Assembly (NCBI RefSeq): GCF_002632615.1
Contig: NZ_NITZ01000014.1
Location: forward strand, 79,779 to 143,778
Origin: Xenorhabdus miraniensis
GTDB taxonomy: Bacteria > Pseudomonadota > Gammaproteobacteria > Enterobacterales > Enterobacteriaceae
Direction of reading: 5' to 3'
Length of the DNA stretch: 64,000 nt
Shown one piece after another: positions 9,613-19,420 of the stretch. Positions within the stretch are counted from its first letter, which is position 1. Each line of letters starts with the position of its first letter. The notes under the pieces are model-generated. The model was not told where the DNA came from. It ran no database searches and saw only the letters and a program-made list of their open reading frames with translations. The translations under genes were made by a program, and so were the position numbers.

Positions 9613-11256
9613 CTAATGTTTTATTATGTACATATCCTTCGCATGGAAGTTATCCAATGGATCTTTGCCGGTATAGCCACCAACATAAGGCTTCACTAAA
9701 CGAGAATTGGTATAGTAGAAGATTGGAACAATTGCAGAATCTTTATCTAATTGAGCATTCGCTTTGGCGTAAATTTCCGCACGTTCTTCATCAGTTTTTG
9801 CTTGAAGTGATTGTTTCAATAACGCATCAAACTCTTTGCTCTTGTAGTGAGCGGTATTATTACTGCTATTGGATAACATTGAATTCAAGAAGGTAGAGGC
9901 TTCGTTATAATCAGCACACCATCCGGCACGGGCAATGTCATAATTACCCTGATGGCGAGAATCCAGAAACGTTTTCCATTCCTGATTTTCGAGGGAAACA
10001 TCAACACCGATATTCTTTTTCCAAAGGGAAGCAGCAGCAATAGCTAATTTTTTATGCAGATCGGAAGTGTTGTACAGTAACTTAATTTTCAGGGGATTAT
10101 CTTTGGTAAACCCGGCTTCCGCCAAAAGTTTTTTCGCTTCGTCGTTACGCTGTTGCTGATTTAGCTTGGTATACCAATCCGGTTTTTCATCTTTAAAATC
10201 GGCGATATAAGGTGGTGTATAACCATAAGCGGGTATATCCCCCTGATTTTTCACCTTATTAGTCATAATATCTCGATCTATACCCAGATTCAGCGCGGTA
10301 CGTACTCGTGGATCATTAAAGGGTGGCCTTTCATTATTAATTTCATAGTAGTAGGTACACAGTTTCGGATTAACAACTAACTGCTCAGGGATCTCTTTTT
10401 TCAGTTTTTGGAACAACTCAACAGGTAAGTTGTCATAGGACATCTCAATTTCACCAGCACGATAACGGTTAACATCTGTAATTTCAGAGGAAATTGGCAA
10501 GATAGTGACTTGATTAATGATGGTGTTTTTATTATCCCAATACTGGGGATTACGTTCGAGAACCAGTCGCTCATTGATCACCCAACTTTTCGGTTTATAA
10601 GCGCCATTACCTACAAAGTTTTGCGGTTGTGTCCATCTATCACCATATTTTTCTACGGTTGCACGATGGACAGGAGATGTGGTCGGGTGAACAAACAATC
10701 TAACTAAATAAGGAATAGATTCACTGAGGGTTAACTGTAATGTGTGATCATCTAATGCCTTCACCCCCAAAGATTCAGGTTTTTGTTTGCCTTTGATGAT
10801 ATCGTCAACGTTAAGAAGATGGGCATATTGCATAAAACTTGCATAGGGAGATGCCGTATTGGGATCTACTACTCGGCGCCAGCTGTAAACAAAATCCTGT
10901 GCGGTGACAGGGTCACCATTTGACCATTTTGCATCTTTACGCAAATGGAATGTCCAAACTTTAAAGTCCTTATTTTCCCAGCTTTCTGCCACTCCTGGTA
11001 TAATTTTACCGTCAGGCTCATTGATGACCAAAGTTTCAAACAAATCACGGGCAATGTTGGATTCAGGAACACCTTCAATTTTATGCGGGTCCAGTGATTG
11101 CGGTTCAGAGGCATTATTGCGAACCAGTACCTGTTTTGCAGCGTCTGCCAGTTGCACACCAGCCGGTACTTGTGCTGCAAATGCCTGCCCCCCTATCAAC
11201 ATGCCTAATGCTACAGCAATGCCAGTAGCAAGTTTTTTCTTTGTTGTGTTTACCAT
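9613..11256 (-). CDS. oppA: Periplasmic oligopeptide-binding protein OppA (operon-proximal copy)
   Basis: An SBP family 5 periplasmic receptor that delivers peptides to OppBCDF. The signal peptide ends near the AFA site, and the mature protein carries the family signatures SLDPHKIEGVPESN and TYYYEINN. The chosen ATG at 11256 has a GGAG site 9 bases upstream and gives 547 residues (E. coli 543); the open frame continues 18 codons upstream without a matching signal sequence. It is closer to E. coli OppA than the copy upstream and directly precedes oppB. OppA is a classic GcvB small-RNA target, but I did not identify the pairing site. Confidence 0.95.
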   Translation of the reverse strand: MVNTTKKKLATGIAVALGMLIGGQAFAAQVPAGVQLADAAKQVLVRNNASEPQSLDPHKIEGVPESNIARDLFETLVINEPDGKIIPGVAESWENKDFKVWTFHLRKDAKWSNGDPVTAQDFVYSWRRVVDPNTASPYASFMQYAHLLNVDDIIKGKQKPESLGVKALDDHTLQLTLSESIPYLVRLFVHPTTSPVHRATVEKYGDRWTQPQNFVGNGAYKPKSWVINERLVLERNPQYWDNKNTIINQVTILPISSEITDVNRYRAGEIEMSYDNLPVELFQKLKKEIPEQLVVNPKLCTYYYEINNERPPFNDPRVRTALNLGIDRDIMTNKVKNQGDIPAYGYTPPYIADFKDEKPDWYTKLNQQQRNDEAKKLLAEAGFTKDNPLKIKLLYNTSDLHKKLAIAAASLWKKNIGVDVSLENQEWKTFLDSRHQGNYDIARAGWCADYNEASTFLNSMLSNSSNNTAHYKSKEFDALLKQSLQAKTDEERAEIYAKANAQLDKDSAIVPIFYYTNSRLVKPYVGGYTGKDPLDNFHAKDMYIIKH

Positions 11257-11380
11257 TTTATTCTTACTCCTATTAATATCATCTGATCCATGAATGCGAT
11301 ATCCACGCATTAGAATGGTTGTTATTCGTACCCTAAAGGAACTATTTTGTTTACAGCAAGATAATATTTTGTGATAACGA

Positions 11381-13021
11381 TCAGTTAATCGCTTTTTTAA
11401 TATACAGATTCTTTAAATCGATATAATCAAGGGGGTCTTTTCCTGTCATTCCCCCAACCGTCGGACGAATAAGGCGCACACTGACACGGTAATAAACCGG
11501 TATCAGCCCAGAGTCTTTATCGAGTTGAGCCTCAGCTTCCTGATAAAGTTTCTTACGCACTGCTTCGTCTTTAGCGACAAGTGCCTGACTCAGATAATTA
11601 TCAAAAACCTCACTTTGATAGAAAGTGGTGTTGTTACTGCTCGTTGACAACAACATATTCAGGAAAGAAGAAGGTTCGTTATAGTCGCCACACCATGTCG
11701 CTCTTGCGACATCAAAATTTCCCTGATGACGATTCTGGAGAGAGGTTTTCCACTCCTGATTTTGCAGAGTGACTTTTGCACCAATATTTTTCTGCCACAT
11801 AGAAGCCGCAGCAATGGCTTGTTGTTTGTTTTGTTCTGATGTGTTGTATAGCAAGGTAAATTTCAGGGGATTACGGGCATCAAAACCCGCTTCTTTCAAT
11901 AATTCCCTTGCCCGCTGATTGCGTTGCTCTTGTGTCCAGCTTGCCCATTCGGGATTAATCGTCAGGCCGCTACCAATATAAGTCGGGCTGAAACCATACG
12001 CAGGAATTTGTCCCTGCCCCATAATCCTTTCAACAATAATATCCCGGTCAAGACTCAGTTTTATGGCTTCCCGTACCCGTTTATCTTTAAACAGCGGTTT
12101 TTGGTTATTGATTTCATAGTAAAATGTGCACAGGTAAGGTGAAATTTGCAGTTGGTCGGGAATATCCCGTTTCATTTTTTTATACAGATCGGGTGGAATA
12201 GCGTTGTCAGTAATATCCACTTCTCCGCTGCGATAGCGGTTAACACCGCTGATTCCTGAAACAATCGGCAGGAAAGTCCCTTTTTCAATAATGGTTTCTT
12301 TATTATTCCAATACTGAGGGTTACGCGTTAACACAATCCGCTCATTAACTACCCAGTCTTTCAAAATATAAGCCCCATTACCAATATAGTTTTCTGGTAA
12401 CGTCCACTTATTACCCCATTTTTCGATCACATCCTGCCTGACGGGTTTCACTGCCGTATGGCTCAACATATCAACAAAATAGGAAACTGGGTGACTGAGA
12501 GTGACTTGAAGACGATGATCATCTAACGCCTTAACACCCAATTGATCCGGTGATTTTGTTCCTTTTAAAATCTCATCGACATTCTGAATATAGGCATATT
12601 GTAAATAACTGGTATAAGGTGACCCTGTGCTTGGATCAGCCAAGCGACGCCAACTATAGACAAAATCCTGCGCAGTCACAGGCTTACCATCGCTCCATTT
12701 GGCATCTTTACGTAAATAGAATGTCCATAGCTTATGGTCCTCATTTTCCCACCTTTCTGCCACCCCCGGAATTGTCTCGCCATTTGGGCCTGTCGTGACC
12801 AACCCTTCCAACAAATTACGGATAACGGCCGTTTCTGGACCACCTTCAACTTTATGTGGGTCCAGTGAAGTGACTTCAACGCCATTGTTAACGGTTAGTT
12901 CTTGTTTTTCGGCTAGCGTGATCCCTGCTGGTACGGTCGCCGCAATTCCTTGTACGGCAGGAACCGATAATAAAACGATACTCGAAATCAACCGACTCAA
13001 CTTTGATGGTTTTTTCCCCAT
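11381..13021 (-). CDS. oppA: Second OppA-type oligopeptide-binding protein
   Basis: A 546-residue paralogue of the adjacent OppA, 124 bp upstream of it on the same strand. It has a signal peptide ending near IAA, then VPAGITLAEKQELTVNN and SLDPHKVEGGPETA, and ends in GGMTGKDPLDYIDLKNLYIKKAIN. GGAGG five bases before the ATG at 13021 fixes the start; a TTG at 13033 overlaps that ribosome site and is rejected. The ligand-contacting regions differ from the other copy at many positions, so a different peptide preference for the same OppBCDF channel is plausible but inferred. No oppBCDF genes of its own are nearby. Confidence 0.93.
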   Translation of the reverse strand: MGKKPSKLSRLISSIVLLSVPAVQGIAATVPAGITLAEKQELTVNNGVEVTSLDPHKVEGGPETAVIRNLLEGLVTTGPNGETIPGVAERWENEDHKLWTFYLRKDAKWSDGKPVTAQDFVYSWRRLADPSTGSPYTSYLQYAYIQNVDEILKGTKSPDQLGVKALDDHRLQVTLSHPVSYFVDMLSHTAVKPVRQDVIEKWGNKWTLPENYIGNGAYILKDWVVNERIVLTRNPQYWNNKETIIEKGTFLPIVSGISGVNRYRSGEVDITDNAIPPDLYKKMKRDIPDQLQISPYLCTFYYEINNQKPLFKDKRVREAIKLSLDRDIIVERIMGQGQIPAYGFSPTYIGSGLTINPEWASWTQEQRNQRARELLKEAGFDARNPLKFTLLYNTSEQNKQQAIAAASMWQKNIGAKVTLQNQEWKTSLQNRHQGNFDVARATWCGDYNEPSSFLNMLLSTSSNNTTFYQSEVFDNYLSQALVAKDEAVRKKLYQEAEAQLDKDSGLIPVYYRVSVRLIRPTVGGMTGKDPLDYIDLKNLYIKKAIN

Positions 13022-13624
13022 TTTTTCCTCCAAGCGATAAACAGCAAATGAATCGTTTTTAATCTACTAACCCCAATAATTTACTTATCGCGTTAACAAG
13101 TGGTAATTAACCTACTAAAAAGCTATGCTCACATAATAATTGTTATATAGTTTTTATAATAAATTTATTAAAGGATTAAGGTTATTCATTTCCCTTGTAT
13201 ACAATCCATTCACAATACCAATGTAACGCATTAATAATATTAGTTTTTATTTTGTTACCCCAAGGCAATGATCATAAAATGCGATTACGAGAGAAAATAA
13301 ACATTATTTTAACAAAATGCAATCACCACAGAGTAAAAATCCACCTTCATCACAAAATAGCTAAGCAAGCTACCAATTAAATAAGATTATAAAAAGTAAA
13401 ATAGTGTGGAAAATTACAGTATTATTTTGAGGTAGTCAGGCTAGAAAAGAATAAAATATGAGCAAAGATATTTAAGAAACTATTCGAAATGGTGTTATTG
13501 ACCAATTGTATTTTAATTGGTCACCTGTTGATTGAGTTTTGGCTGATTTACTCTCTTTTTGAGTAAAAAATTTCATCTTATTACATTAATGATTTAAATA
13601 AATACATAAGTGATCTTGACTGTA
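13022..13624. other. Intergenic region between oppA2 and ychE, no gene supported
   Basis: About 600 bp of AT-rich DNA. It should hold the main opp promoter and a long leader. A 9-bp inverted repeat (13499-13507 with 13515-13523, TGACCAATT arms) lies before the ychE stop side but lacks a U-tract. A 61-codon plus-strand frame at 13195-13380 has no ribosome site and no recognisable sequence. Confidence 0.5.
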
Positions 13625-14269
13625 TCATAATAATCCTGGAAACAGCACTTTTACTCCCGTGACAATAAATTCAACACCTAACGACATTAACAATAATCCC
13701 ATAATTCGGGTAATCACGTTAATGCCGGTCTGCCCCAAAAATTTCACCAACAAAGATGCTGAACGGAATAACAACCAACAACAAAAAGCAAACAGCACAC
13801 TGGTTAATGCCAATCCAAAATAATTTTGCCATCCTTGATAACGTGCGCTCCATACCATGCAAGAACTAATCGCCCCTGGGCCTGCCATAAGGGGTAACGC
13901 CAATGGCACAACAGCAACACTACTCCTCACTGCGGCCTCCGATTTTTCCAGCTTATTTTGTTTATCTTCTCCCAATTTGCCATTAATCATCGCTACTGCA
14001 ATTGTAACTATCAACATCCCACCTGCTATACGAAACGAGTTTATTGAAATACCAAACACATAGAGGATCGAATCACCAACCAATAAGGAAATACATAAGA
14101 TAATGGCAACAGATAAGTTTGTTATGAAATTGGTTTTATTACGTCCCGCAGGTGTCTGATAATTAGTCATACTAATGAAAACAGGTAAAACGCCAATCGG
14201 GTTGACTAATGCAAACAATCCCATAAAAAATTTAATATAACCAGAAAATCCCAGTAATGACTCACCCAC
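13625..14269 (-). CDS. ychE: YchE, MarC-family integral membrane protein
   Basis: A 214-residue MarC-family protein with six predicted membrane helices; FFMGLFALVNPIGVLPVFISMT and the C-terminal TRIMGLLLMSLGVEFIVTG are family hallmarks. The frame extends to a TTG at 14290, but AAGGGG sits 6 bases before a GTG at 14269. That start gives MGESLLGFSGYIKFF, collinear with E. coli YchE (215 residues). The function of the family is unknown despite the old MarC drug-resistance label. The position next to oppA is conserved with E. coli. Confidence 0.9.
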   Translation of the reverse strand: MGESLLGFSGYIKFFMGLFALVNPIGVLPVFISMTNYQTPAGRNKTNFITNLSVAIILCISLLVGDSILYVFGISINSFRIAGGMLIVTIAVAMINGKLGEDKQNKLEKSEAAVRSSVAVVPLALPLMAGPGAISSCMVWSARYQGWQNYFGLALTSVLFAFCCWLLFRSASLLVKFLGQTGINVITRIMGLLLMSLGVEFIVTGVKVLFPGLL

Positions 14270-14758
14270 AATCAACCCCTTCTCATACAAATAAATAAAA
14301 CTTATAGCAATAACTAAACAATACAGTAAATCGAAATCAATTCGTTACGTTAAATCAACTAATTCGGAAATTTTTATCAATAAGCTCAGCCTATCAATAA
14401 GAAATACAATAAAAATAAAGTTAATGAATTGTATTAAATTGGTTAATTGAAAATGTAAATTTATACCAATATATCAATTGGTAATTGCCCTCCAAAACAA
14501 AAGCTGAATTGTGTCAGCTTAATGTTTTCATGATCTAAATCACAATATAAAAGCCTGTAAATGGTAATCTGTATTCAACGTAAAATTTCAAGACAAGGAA
14601 TTATTCCTATATCGATCATTTCATTAAGCAATTTTTTAAGGCAATTAGCCGTATTTTTGATTAAATCTAAAAAATTAATCTCATTACACTATTTGATAAT
14701 TTAATAATCTCGCAGCTAATTACCTTAAAAAATTTAACATTTATCAGGAGTAATTTTT
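14270..14758 (+). promoter_or_regulatory. adhE upstream region with FNR/CRP-like site
   Basis: An AT-rich stretch of about 490 bp. TGAT-CTAA-ATCA at 14531-14542 has both FNR half-sites in the right spacing, and the same bases plus CACA also resemble half of a CRP site. A 7-6-7 inverted repeat TACCAAT/ATTGGTA lies at 14464-14483. AdhE is anaerobically induced in enterobacteria, so regulation by oxygen is plausible; binding is inferred. AGGAG lies 8 bases before the adhE ATG. Confidence 0.45.
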
Positions 14759-17422
14759 ATGGCTGTAACTCAACTTGCTGAACTCAACGAATTAGTTGCT
14801 CGCGTAAAAAAAGCCCAACACGAATTTGCTAACTTTTCTCAGGAACAAGTTGACCGAATTTTTCGTGCTGCTGCCCTTGCTGCCGCAGATGCTCGTATTT
14901 CACTGGCAAAATTAGCGGTGTCTGAATCTGGAATGGGAATAGTAGAAGACAAAGTGATCAAAAATCATTTTGCTTCTGAGTATATTTATAACGCCTATAA
15001 AGATGATAAAACCTGCGGCATCTTATCTGAAGATAATACGTTCGGTACTATTACTATTGCGGAACCTATTGGCCTAATTTGCGGTATCGTTCCAACAACA
15101 AACCCGACATCTACAGCCATTTTCAAGGCACTTATCAGCCTGAAAACCCGAAATGGCATTATTTTCTCCCCCCATCCACGAGCTAAAAAGGCAACCAATA
15201 AAGCAGCCGAAATCGTCTTAAAGGCAGCAGTTGAAGCAGGGGCGCCAAAAGACATCATTGGCTGGATAGATGAACCTTCTGTCGAGCTTTCAAATGCTTT
15301 AATGCATCACCCTGATATTAATTTGATTTTAGCAACCGGTGGCCCTGGCATGGTGAAAGCAGCCTATAGTTCCGGCAAACCTGCAATTGGTGTCGGTGCC
15401 GGTAATACCCCTGTGGTCATTGATGAATCAGCAGATATCAAACGTGCCGTCGCCTCAATTCTGATGTCAAAAACCTTCGATAATGGTGTGATTTGTGCTT
15501 CGGAACAATCAGTGATTGTTGTTGATGCTGTTTATGAGCAAGTTCGTGAACGTTTTTCAACTCACGGTGGATATATTCTGCAAGGAAAAGAACTGAAAGC
15601 GGTTCAAGATATTATTTTAAAAAATGGTAACTTAAATGCTGCAATTGTTGGCCAGCCAGCAACAAACATTGCTGAAATGGCTGGGGTTAATGTACCTGAA
15701 AATACTAAAATTCTTATCGGTGAAGTCACGCTGGTCGATGAGACTGAACCTTTCGCTCATGAAAAATTATCGCCGCTACTTGCTATGTACCGTGGTAAAG
15801 ACTTTGAAGATGCCGTTGAAAAAGCTGAGAGATTAGTTGAAATGGGCGGTATCGGGCATACTTCATGCCTTTATACTGAACAAGATAATCAGGCTGAGCG
15901 CATTAAATATTTCGGCGATAAAATGAAGACTGCCCGTATCTTGATTAACACACCAGCATCCCAAGGTGGAATCGGCGATTTGTATAACTTCAAGCTATCC
16001 CCTTCTCTTACGCTGGGTTGTGGATCTTGGGGCGGTAACTCCATTTCCGAAAATGTGGGGCCAAAACATCTGATCAATACGAAAACAGTCGCTAAAAGAG
16101 CCGAAAATATGTTGTGGCATAAACTTCCAAAATCAATCTATTTCCGACGCGGCTCTCTGCCGATTGCGTTGGAAGAAGTCGCTACAGACGGCGCAAAACG
16201 TGCTTTTATTGTTACAGACCGCTTCTTATTCAATAACGGTTATGCCGATCAGGTTATCAATGTGTTGAAATCTTACGGTATAGAAACTGAAGTCTTTTTC
16301 GAAGTTGAAGCAGACCCTACTTTGAGTATCGTCCGTAAAGGCGCTGAACAAATGCATCTGTTCAAACCGGATGTCATTATTGCTCTTGGTGGCGGTTCCC
16401 CCATGGACGCGGCCAAAATTATGTGGGTGATGTATGAGCATCCAGAAACACATTTTGAAGAACTGGCCCTGCGCTTTATGGATATCCGTAAACGCATCTA
16501 TAAGTTCCCGAAAATGGGCGTAAAAGCCAAAATGGTTGCTATTACCACGACGTCAGGAACAGGTTCAGAAGTAACGCCTTTTGCGGTTGTCACTGATGAC
16601 ATAACCGGGCAAAAATACCCATTGGCAGACTATGCACTGACTCCTGATATGGCGATTGTCGATGCCAATTTAGTTATGGACATGCCAAAATCCCTGTGTG
16701 CTTTTGGTGGTCTGGATGCAGTAACACACGCACTGGAAGCCTATGTTTCTGTTCTGGCTAATGAATATTCTGATGGACAAGCCCTGCAAGCACTGAAGCT
16801 ATTGAAAGATTTTCTGCCTGCCAGTTACCACGAAGGGGCAAAAAATCCCGTTGCCCGCGAACGTGTCCATAACGCAGCGACCATTGCCGGCATTGCTTTT
16901 GCCAACGCATTTTTAGGCGTATGCCACTCTATGGCCCATAAACTTGGCTCCGAATTCCATATTCCACACGGTTTAGCCAATGCGCTGTTAATCTGCAATG
17001 TGATTCGCTACAACGCGAATGACAACCCAACGAAACAAACCGCATTCAGTCAATACGACCGTCCACAGGCGCGACGTCGCTATGCGGAAATCGCAGATCA
17101 TCTAGGACTAACCGCATCAGGTGATCGTACTGCGGCAAAAATTGAAAAACTGTTGACCTGGCTAGAAGAGATAAAATCCCAGTTAGGCATTCCCGCTTCT
17201 ATCCGCGAAACAGGTGTTCAAGAGGCTGATTTTTTGGCAAAAATTGACAAACTCGCAGAAGATGCGTTTGATGACCAATGCACTGGGGCCAATCCACGTT
17301 ATCCATTAATTTCTGAATTGAAGCAATTGCTATTGGATTCTTTTTATGGTCGTAAGTTCGCAGAACAAAGCGGACCTCAGGAGGCAATAAGACCAAATAG
17401 AAAAAATAATAAGAAACAATAA
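14759..17422 (+). CDS. adhE: Bifunctional acetaldehyde-CoA/alcohol dehydrogenase
   Basis: Converts acetyl-CoA to acetaldehyde and then ethanol using two NADH, the main ethanol branch of mixed-acid fermentation. The N-terminal half (to about residue 440) is an aldehyde dehydrogenase with GVGAGN and catalytic Cys246 in DNGVICASEQ. The C-terminal half (about 450-870) is an iron-dependent alcohol dehydrogenase with GGGSPMDAAK and metal ligands in the segments GGLDAVTHALEAY and CHSMAHKLG. It has 887 residues (E. coli 891). The family assembles into spirosomes. It is monocistronic, with its own terminator. Confidence 0.98.
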   Translation: MAVTQLAELNELVARVKKAQHEFANFSQEQVDRIFRAAALAAADARISLAKLAVSESGMGIVEDKVIKNHFASEYIYNAYKDDKTCGILSEDNTFGTITIAEPIGLICGIVPTTNPTSTAIFKALISLKTRNGIIFSPHPRAKKATNKAAEIVLKAAVEAGAPKDIIGWIDEPSVELSNALMHHPDINLILATGGPGMVKAAYSSGKPAIGVGAGNTPVVIDESADIKRAVASILMSKTFDNGVICASEQSVIVVDAVYEQVRERFSTHGGYILQGKELKAVQDIILKNGNLNAAIVGQPATNIAEMAGVNVPENTKILIGEVTLVDETEPFAHEKLSPLLAMYRGKDFEDAVEKAERLVEMGGIGHTSCLYTEQDNQAERIKYFGDKMKTARILINTPASQGGIGDLYNFKLSPSLTLGCGSWGGNSISENVGPKHLINTKTVAKRAENMLWHKLPKSIYFRRGSLPIALEEVATDGAKRAFIVTDRFLFNNGYADQVINVLKSYGIETEVFFEVEADPTLSIVRKGAEQMHLFKPDVIIALGGGSPMDAAKIMWVMYEHPETHFEELALRFMDIRKRIYKFPKMGVKAKMVAITTTSGTGSEVTPFAVVTDDITGQKYPLADYALTPDMAIVDANLVMDMPKSLCAFGGLDAVTHALEAYVSVLANEYSDGQALQALKLLKDFLPASYHEGAKNPVARERVHNAATIAGIAFANAFLGVCHSMAHKLGSEFHIPHGLANALLICNVIRYNANDNPTKQTAFSQYDRPQARRRYAEIADHLGLTASGDRTAAKIEKLLTWLEEIKSQLGIPASIRETGVQEADFLAKIDKLAEDAFDDQCTGANPRYPLISELKQLLLDSFYGRKFAEQSGPQEAIRPNRKNNKKQ

Positions 17423-17445
17423 TAAATGATAGGCTGATGTAATTT

Positions 17446-17476
17446 AAAAGGCGCTAGGTTACCCTAACGCCTTTTT
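17446..17476 (+). terminator. Intrinsic terminator after adhE
   Basis: A 13-position stem with one mismatch (17446-17458 with 17463-17475), a TTAC loop and a T-run. The A-rich left arm makes it potentially bidirectional toward tdk. Confidence 0.85.
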
Positions 17477-17540
17477 CTATTATTACATTTACCTGGTTTA
17501 ATAACTTTATGCCCATTCTTAGATCGCAACGTTTGTCGTA

Positions 17541-18137
17541 TTAAGCTTTTTTTGCCTTAGCCTCACGAATAACGTCACTATAGTGCTTACGGCACACAGA
17601 GACGTACTTTTCATTACCACCAATATCAACCTGAGCCCCGTCGTAAACAACGTTCCCATCGCTGCCAAAGCGCAATACACGGCTGGCTTTTCTCCCACAA
17701 TGGCAAATTGTTTTCAACTCCACCAACTTATCTGACCATGCGAGAAGATATTCGCTTCCACTGAATAACTCCCCTTGAAAATCGGTTCTCAGACCATAAC
17801 AAAGAACAGGGATATCATCATAATCTACAATTTCACATAGCTGTTCGACATGTTCTTTCGTCAAGAATTGACATTCATCAATCAAAACACAATGAACTTT
17901 TTCCGCCTCATTTTCACTTCTGATAAGCTCGGCAATATTTTTTTCGGGTGAAAACAGCAAAGCTTCAGCGGATAAACCAATACGGGAACTTACCTTTCCT
18001 TTACCGAACCGAGTGTCGATTTCCGCTGTAAAAATCAGCGTCCTCATTCCTCTTTCGTTATAGTTATAGGATGATTGCAATAAGGAAGTTGATTTCCCTG
18101 CATTCATGGCAGAATAATAAAAATAAAGCTGAGCCAT
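17541..18137 (-). CDS. tdk: Thymidine kinase
   Basis: Phosphorylates thymidine with ATP for nucleoside salvage. The P-loop SAMNAGKST lies at residues 8-16, the Walker B-like [11 protein letters not shown] near 85-95, and a structural zinc site is formed by cysteines in the segments KTICHCG and VCRKH. I chose the ATG at 18137 (198 residues) because [16 protein letters not shown] matches the family start. An ATG four codons upstream lies directly on the AGAGG site. It is convergent with adhE and divergent from hns, as in E. coli. Confidence 0.95.
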   Translation of the reverse strand: MAQLYFYYSAMNAGKSTSLLQSSYNYNERGMRTLIFTAEIDTRFGKGKVSSRIGLSAEALLFSPEKNIAELIRSENEAEKVHCVLIDECQFLTKEHVEQLCEIVDYDDIPVLCYGLRTDFQGELFSGSEYLLAWSDKLVELKTICHCGRKASRVLRFGSDGNVVYDGAQVDIGGNEKYVSVCRKHYSDVIREAKAKKA

Positions 18138-18783
18138 TGGCCCGTCCATCCTCTTGTCAAATTTAATCAGTCGGTATATCGCGGTAAGTTTACCACAAAC
18201 TCTGATTGAGATTGCTCCCTGTTATTGCTAAATGTGGAGTAGCAGAAACAAATTAGAACAAATAAGAAAATATTATTTTCATGATAATCATCACATTTGA
18301 GCATATAAAATCAGCACACAAGCACATTCTGCATGACAAATGAACGAAATTAACATCAAAAAGAAATAGTTATTTATCCTTCCACTCTTTGCATATTAAT
18401 AATCATAGCGGTTTACTTTTGCTCAATTCGGTCACTATAATCATAACCAATAGATTACCCATAAAAAACTTTCAGCTCACACTAAATTCTTCAACTTATT
18501 TCCAGAAGAACAGTTAACATTTCTTACGGATTGACTATAAATTAGTTTTATACGTCTCAGTTTATCCCTTACTCAACTTTACAGTAATCCGTCCTCAATG
18601 CTTATTGAAAAATGGCAATCTGAATAGCGTGATTAAAACGCAATATATCGATTATCAAAAAAATTGCATTTTAAAATGACATGTTTTAGCCTGAGAAAGT
18701 AAATTCACTATTGCAGAAAATAAAATAGCATTCTATTATTATCCCTACATCAGCCATCATCATTATAATTTGAGACCAGGACA
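18138..18783. other. Intergenic region between tdk and hns
   Basis: About 645 bp of strongly AT-rich DNA with no credible frame. It should hold the divergent tdk and hns promoters; AT-rich DNA here fits H-NS autoregulation, which is inferred. AGG lies 5 bases before the hns ATG. Confidence 0.5.
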
Positions 18784-19185
18784 ATGAGCGAAAATTTAAA
18801 ATCCTTAAATAACATCCGTACCTTGCGCGCACAAGCAAGAGAATGTGAACTTACTACTTTAGAAGAAATGCTGGAAAAACTTACGACTGTTGTTGAAGAA
18901 CGTCGCGATGAAGAAAGCCATGCTCGTGCACAAATAGAAGAGCGTACACGTAAACTTCAAGAATACCGTGAAATGCTGGAAAAAGACGGCATTGAATTAA
19001 GTGATTTAGTAGATGCTTTAAGCGGTAAATCTACTGGTAAATCTAAACGTGCAGCACGTCCAGCTAAATATTCATACGTTGACGAAGGTGAAACTAAAAC
19101 TTGGACCGGTCAAGGCCGTACACCAGCTGTAATCAAAAAAGCAATTGATGAACAAGGCAAAAAACTGGAAGATTTCCTGATCTAA
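18784..19185 (+). CDS. hns: Histone-like nucleoid-structuring protein H-NS
   Basis: A 133-residue nucleoid protein that binds AT-rich DNA and silences horizontally acquired genes. The N-terminal coiled-coil oligomerisation region (about 1-80) is followed by a Lys/Arg linker and the DNA-binding domain with the AT-hook-like loop TWTGQGRTP near residues 106-114. Length and motif are those of genuine H-NS rather than Hha or MvaT. It is monocistronic with a strong terminator. It is a likely regulator of the AT-rich accessory loci in this window (inferred). Confidence 0.97.
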   Translation: MSENLKSLNNIRTLRAQARECELTTLEEMLEKLTTVVEERRDEESHARAQIEERTRKLQEYREMLEKDGIELSDLVDALSGKSTGKSKRAARPAKYSYVDEGETKTWTGQGRTPAVIKKAIDEQGKKLEDFLI

Positions 19186-19210
19186 TCAGTTGTCTTGTAG
19201 ACTCAATAAC

Positions 19211-19240
19211 AAAAATACCCCTTATCGGGTATTTTTGTTT
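19211..19240 (+). terminator. Intrinsic terminator after hns
   Basis: A perfect 10-bp stem (19211-19220 with 19227-19236), loop CTTATC, followed by GTTTTT. Confidence 0.9.
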
Positions 19241-19385
19241 TTATGCTTAATACAACTAACTAGGTTAATTACTGGCTGATGTAAAAAAACACCGAGATTT
19301 ATATTAACGACTAAGTCGCTTTCATATTCTCATGTGCTAAAGAAGAACTTAACACTAACTTAGTTTTTTATTAACATAAACTGAT

Positions 19386-19411
19386 AAAAAGGAGCTAATC
19401 GCTCCTTTTTT
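19386..19411 (-). terminator. Terminator of the galU-ugd-epimerase operon
   Basis: A perfect 10-bp stem AAAAAGGAGC/GCTCCTTTTT (19386-19395 with 19401-19410) with loop TAATC. It is symmetric, so it can act on both strands, and lies 10 bp from the epimerase stop. Confidence 0.88.
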
Positions 19412-19420
19412 ATTTCACCA

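Noticed and set aside
13022..13033. TTG-initiated extension of oppA2 (and similar TTG/GTG extensions of topB, ychE, gapA, dsbB, tdk)
   Set aside because: The upstream codons overlap the Shine-Dalgarno sequence or promoter, or extend beyond the family length; the internal ATG or GTG starts fit better.
13195..13380. 61-codon plus-strand frame upstream of oppA2
   Set aside because: No ribosome site, low-complexity AT-driven composition, and it lies in the expected opp leader/promoter region.
14464..14483. TACCAAT/ATTGGTA inverted repeat upstream of adhE as a specific operator
   Set aside because: No known regulator in this group matches it and such repeats are common in AT-rich DNA; only listed within the promoter region.
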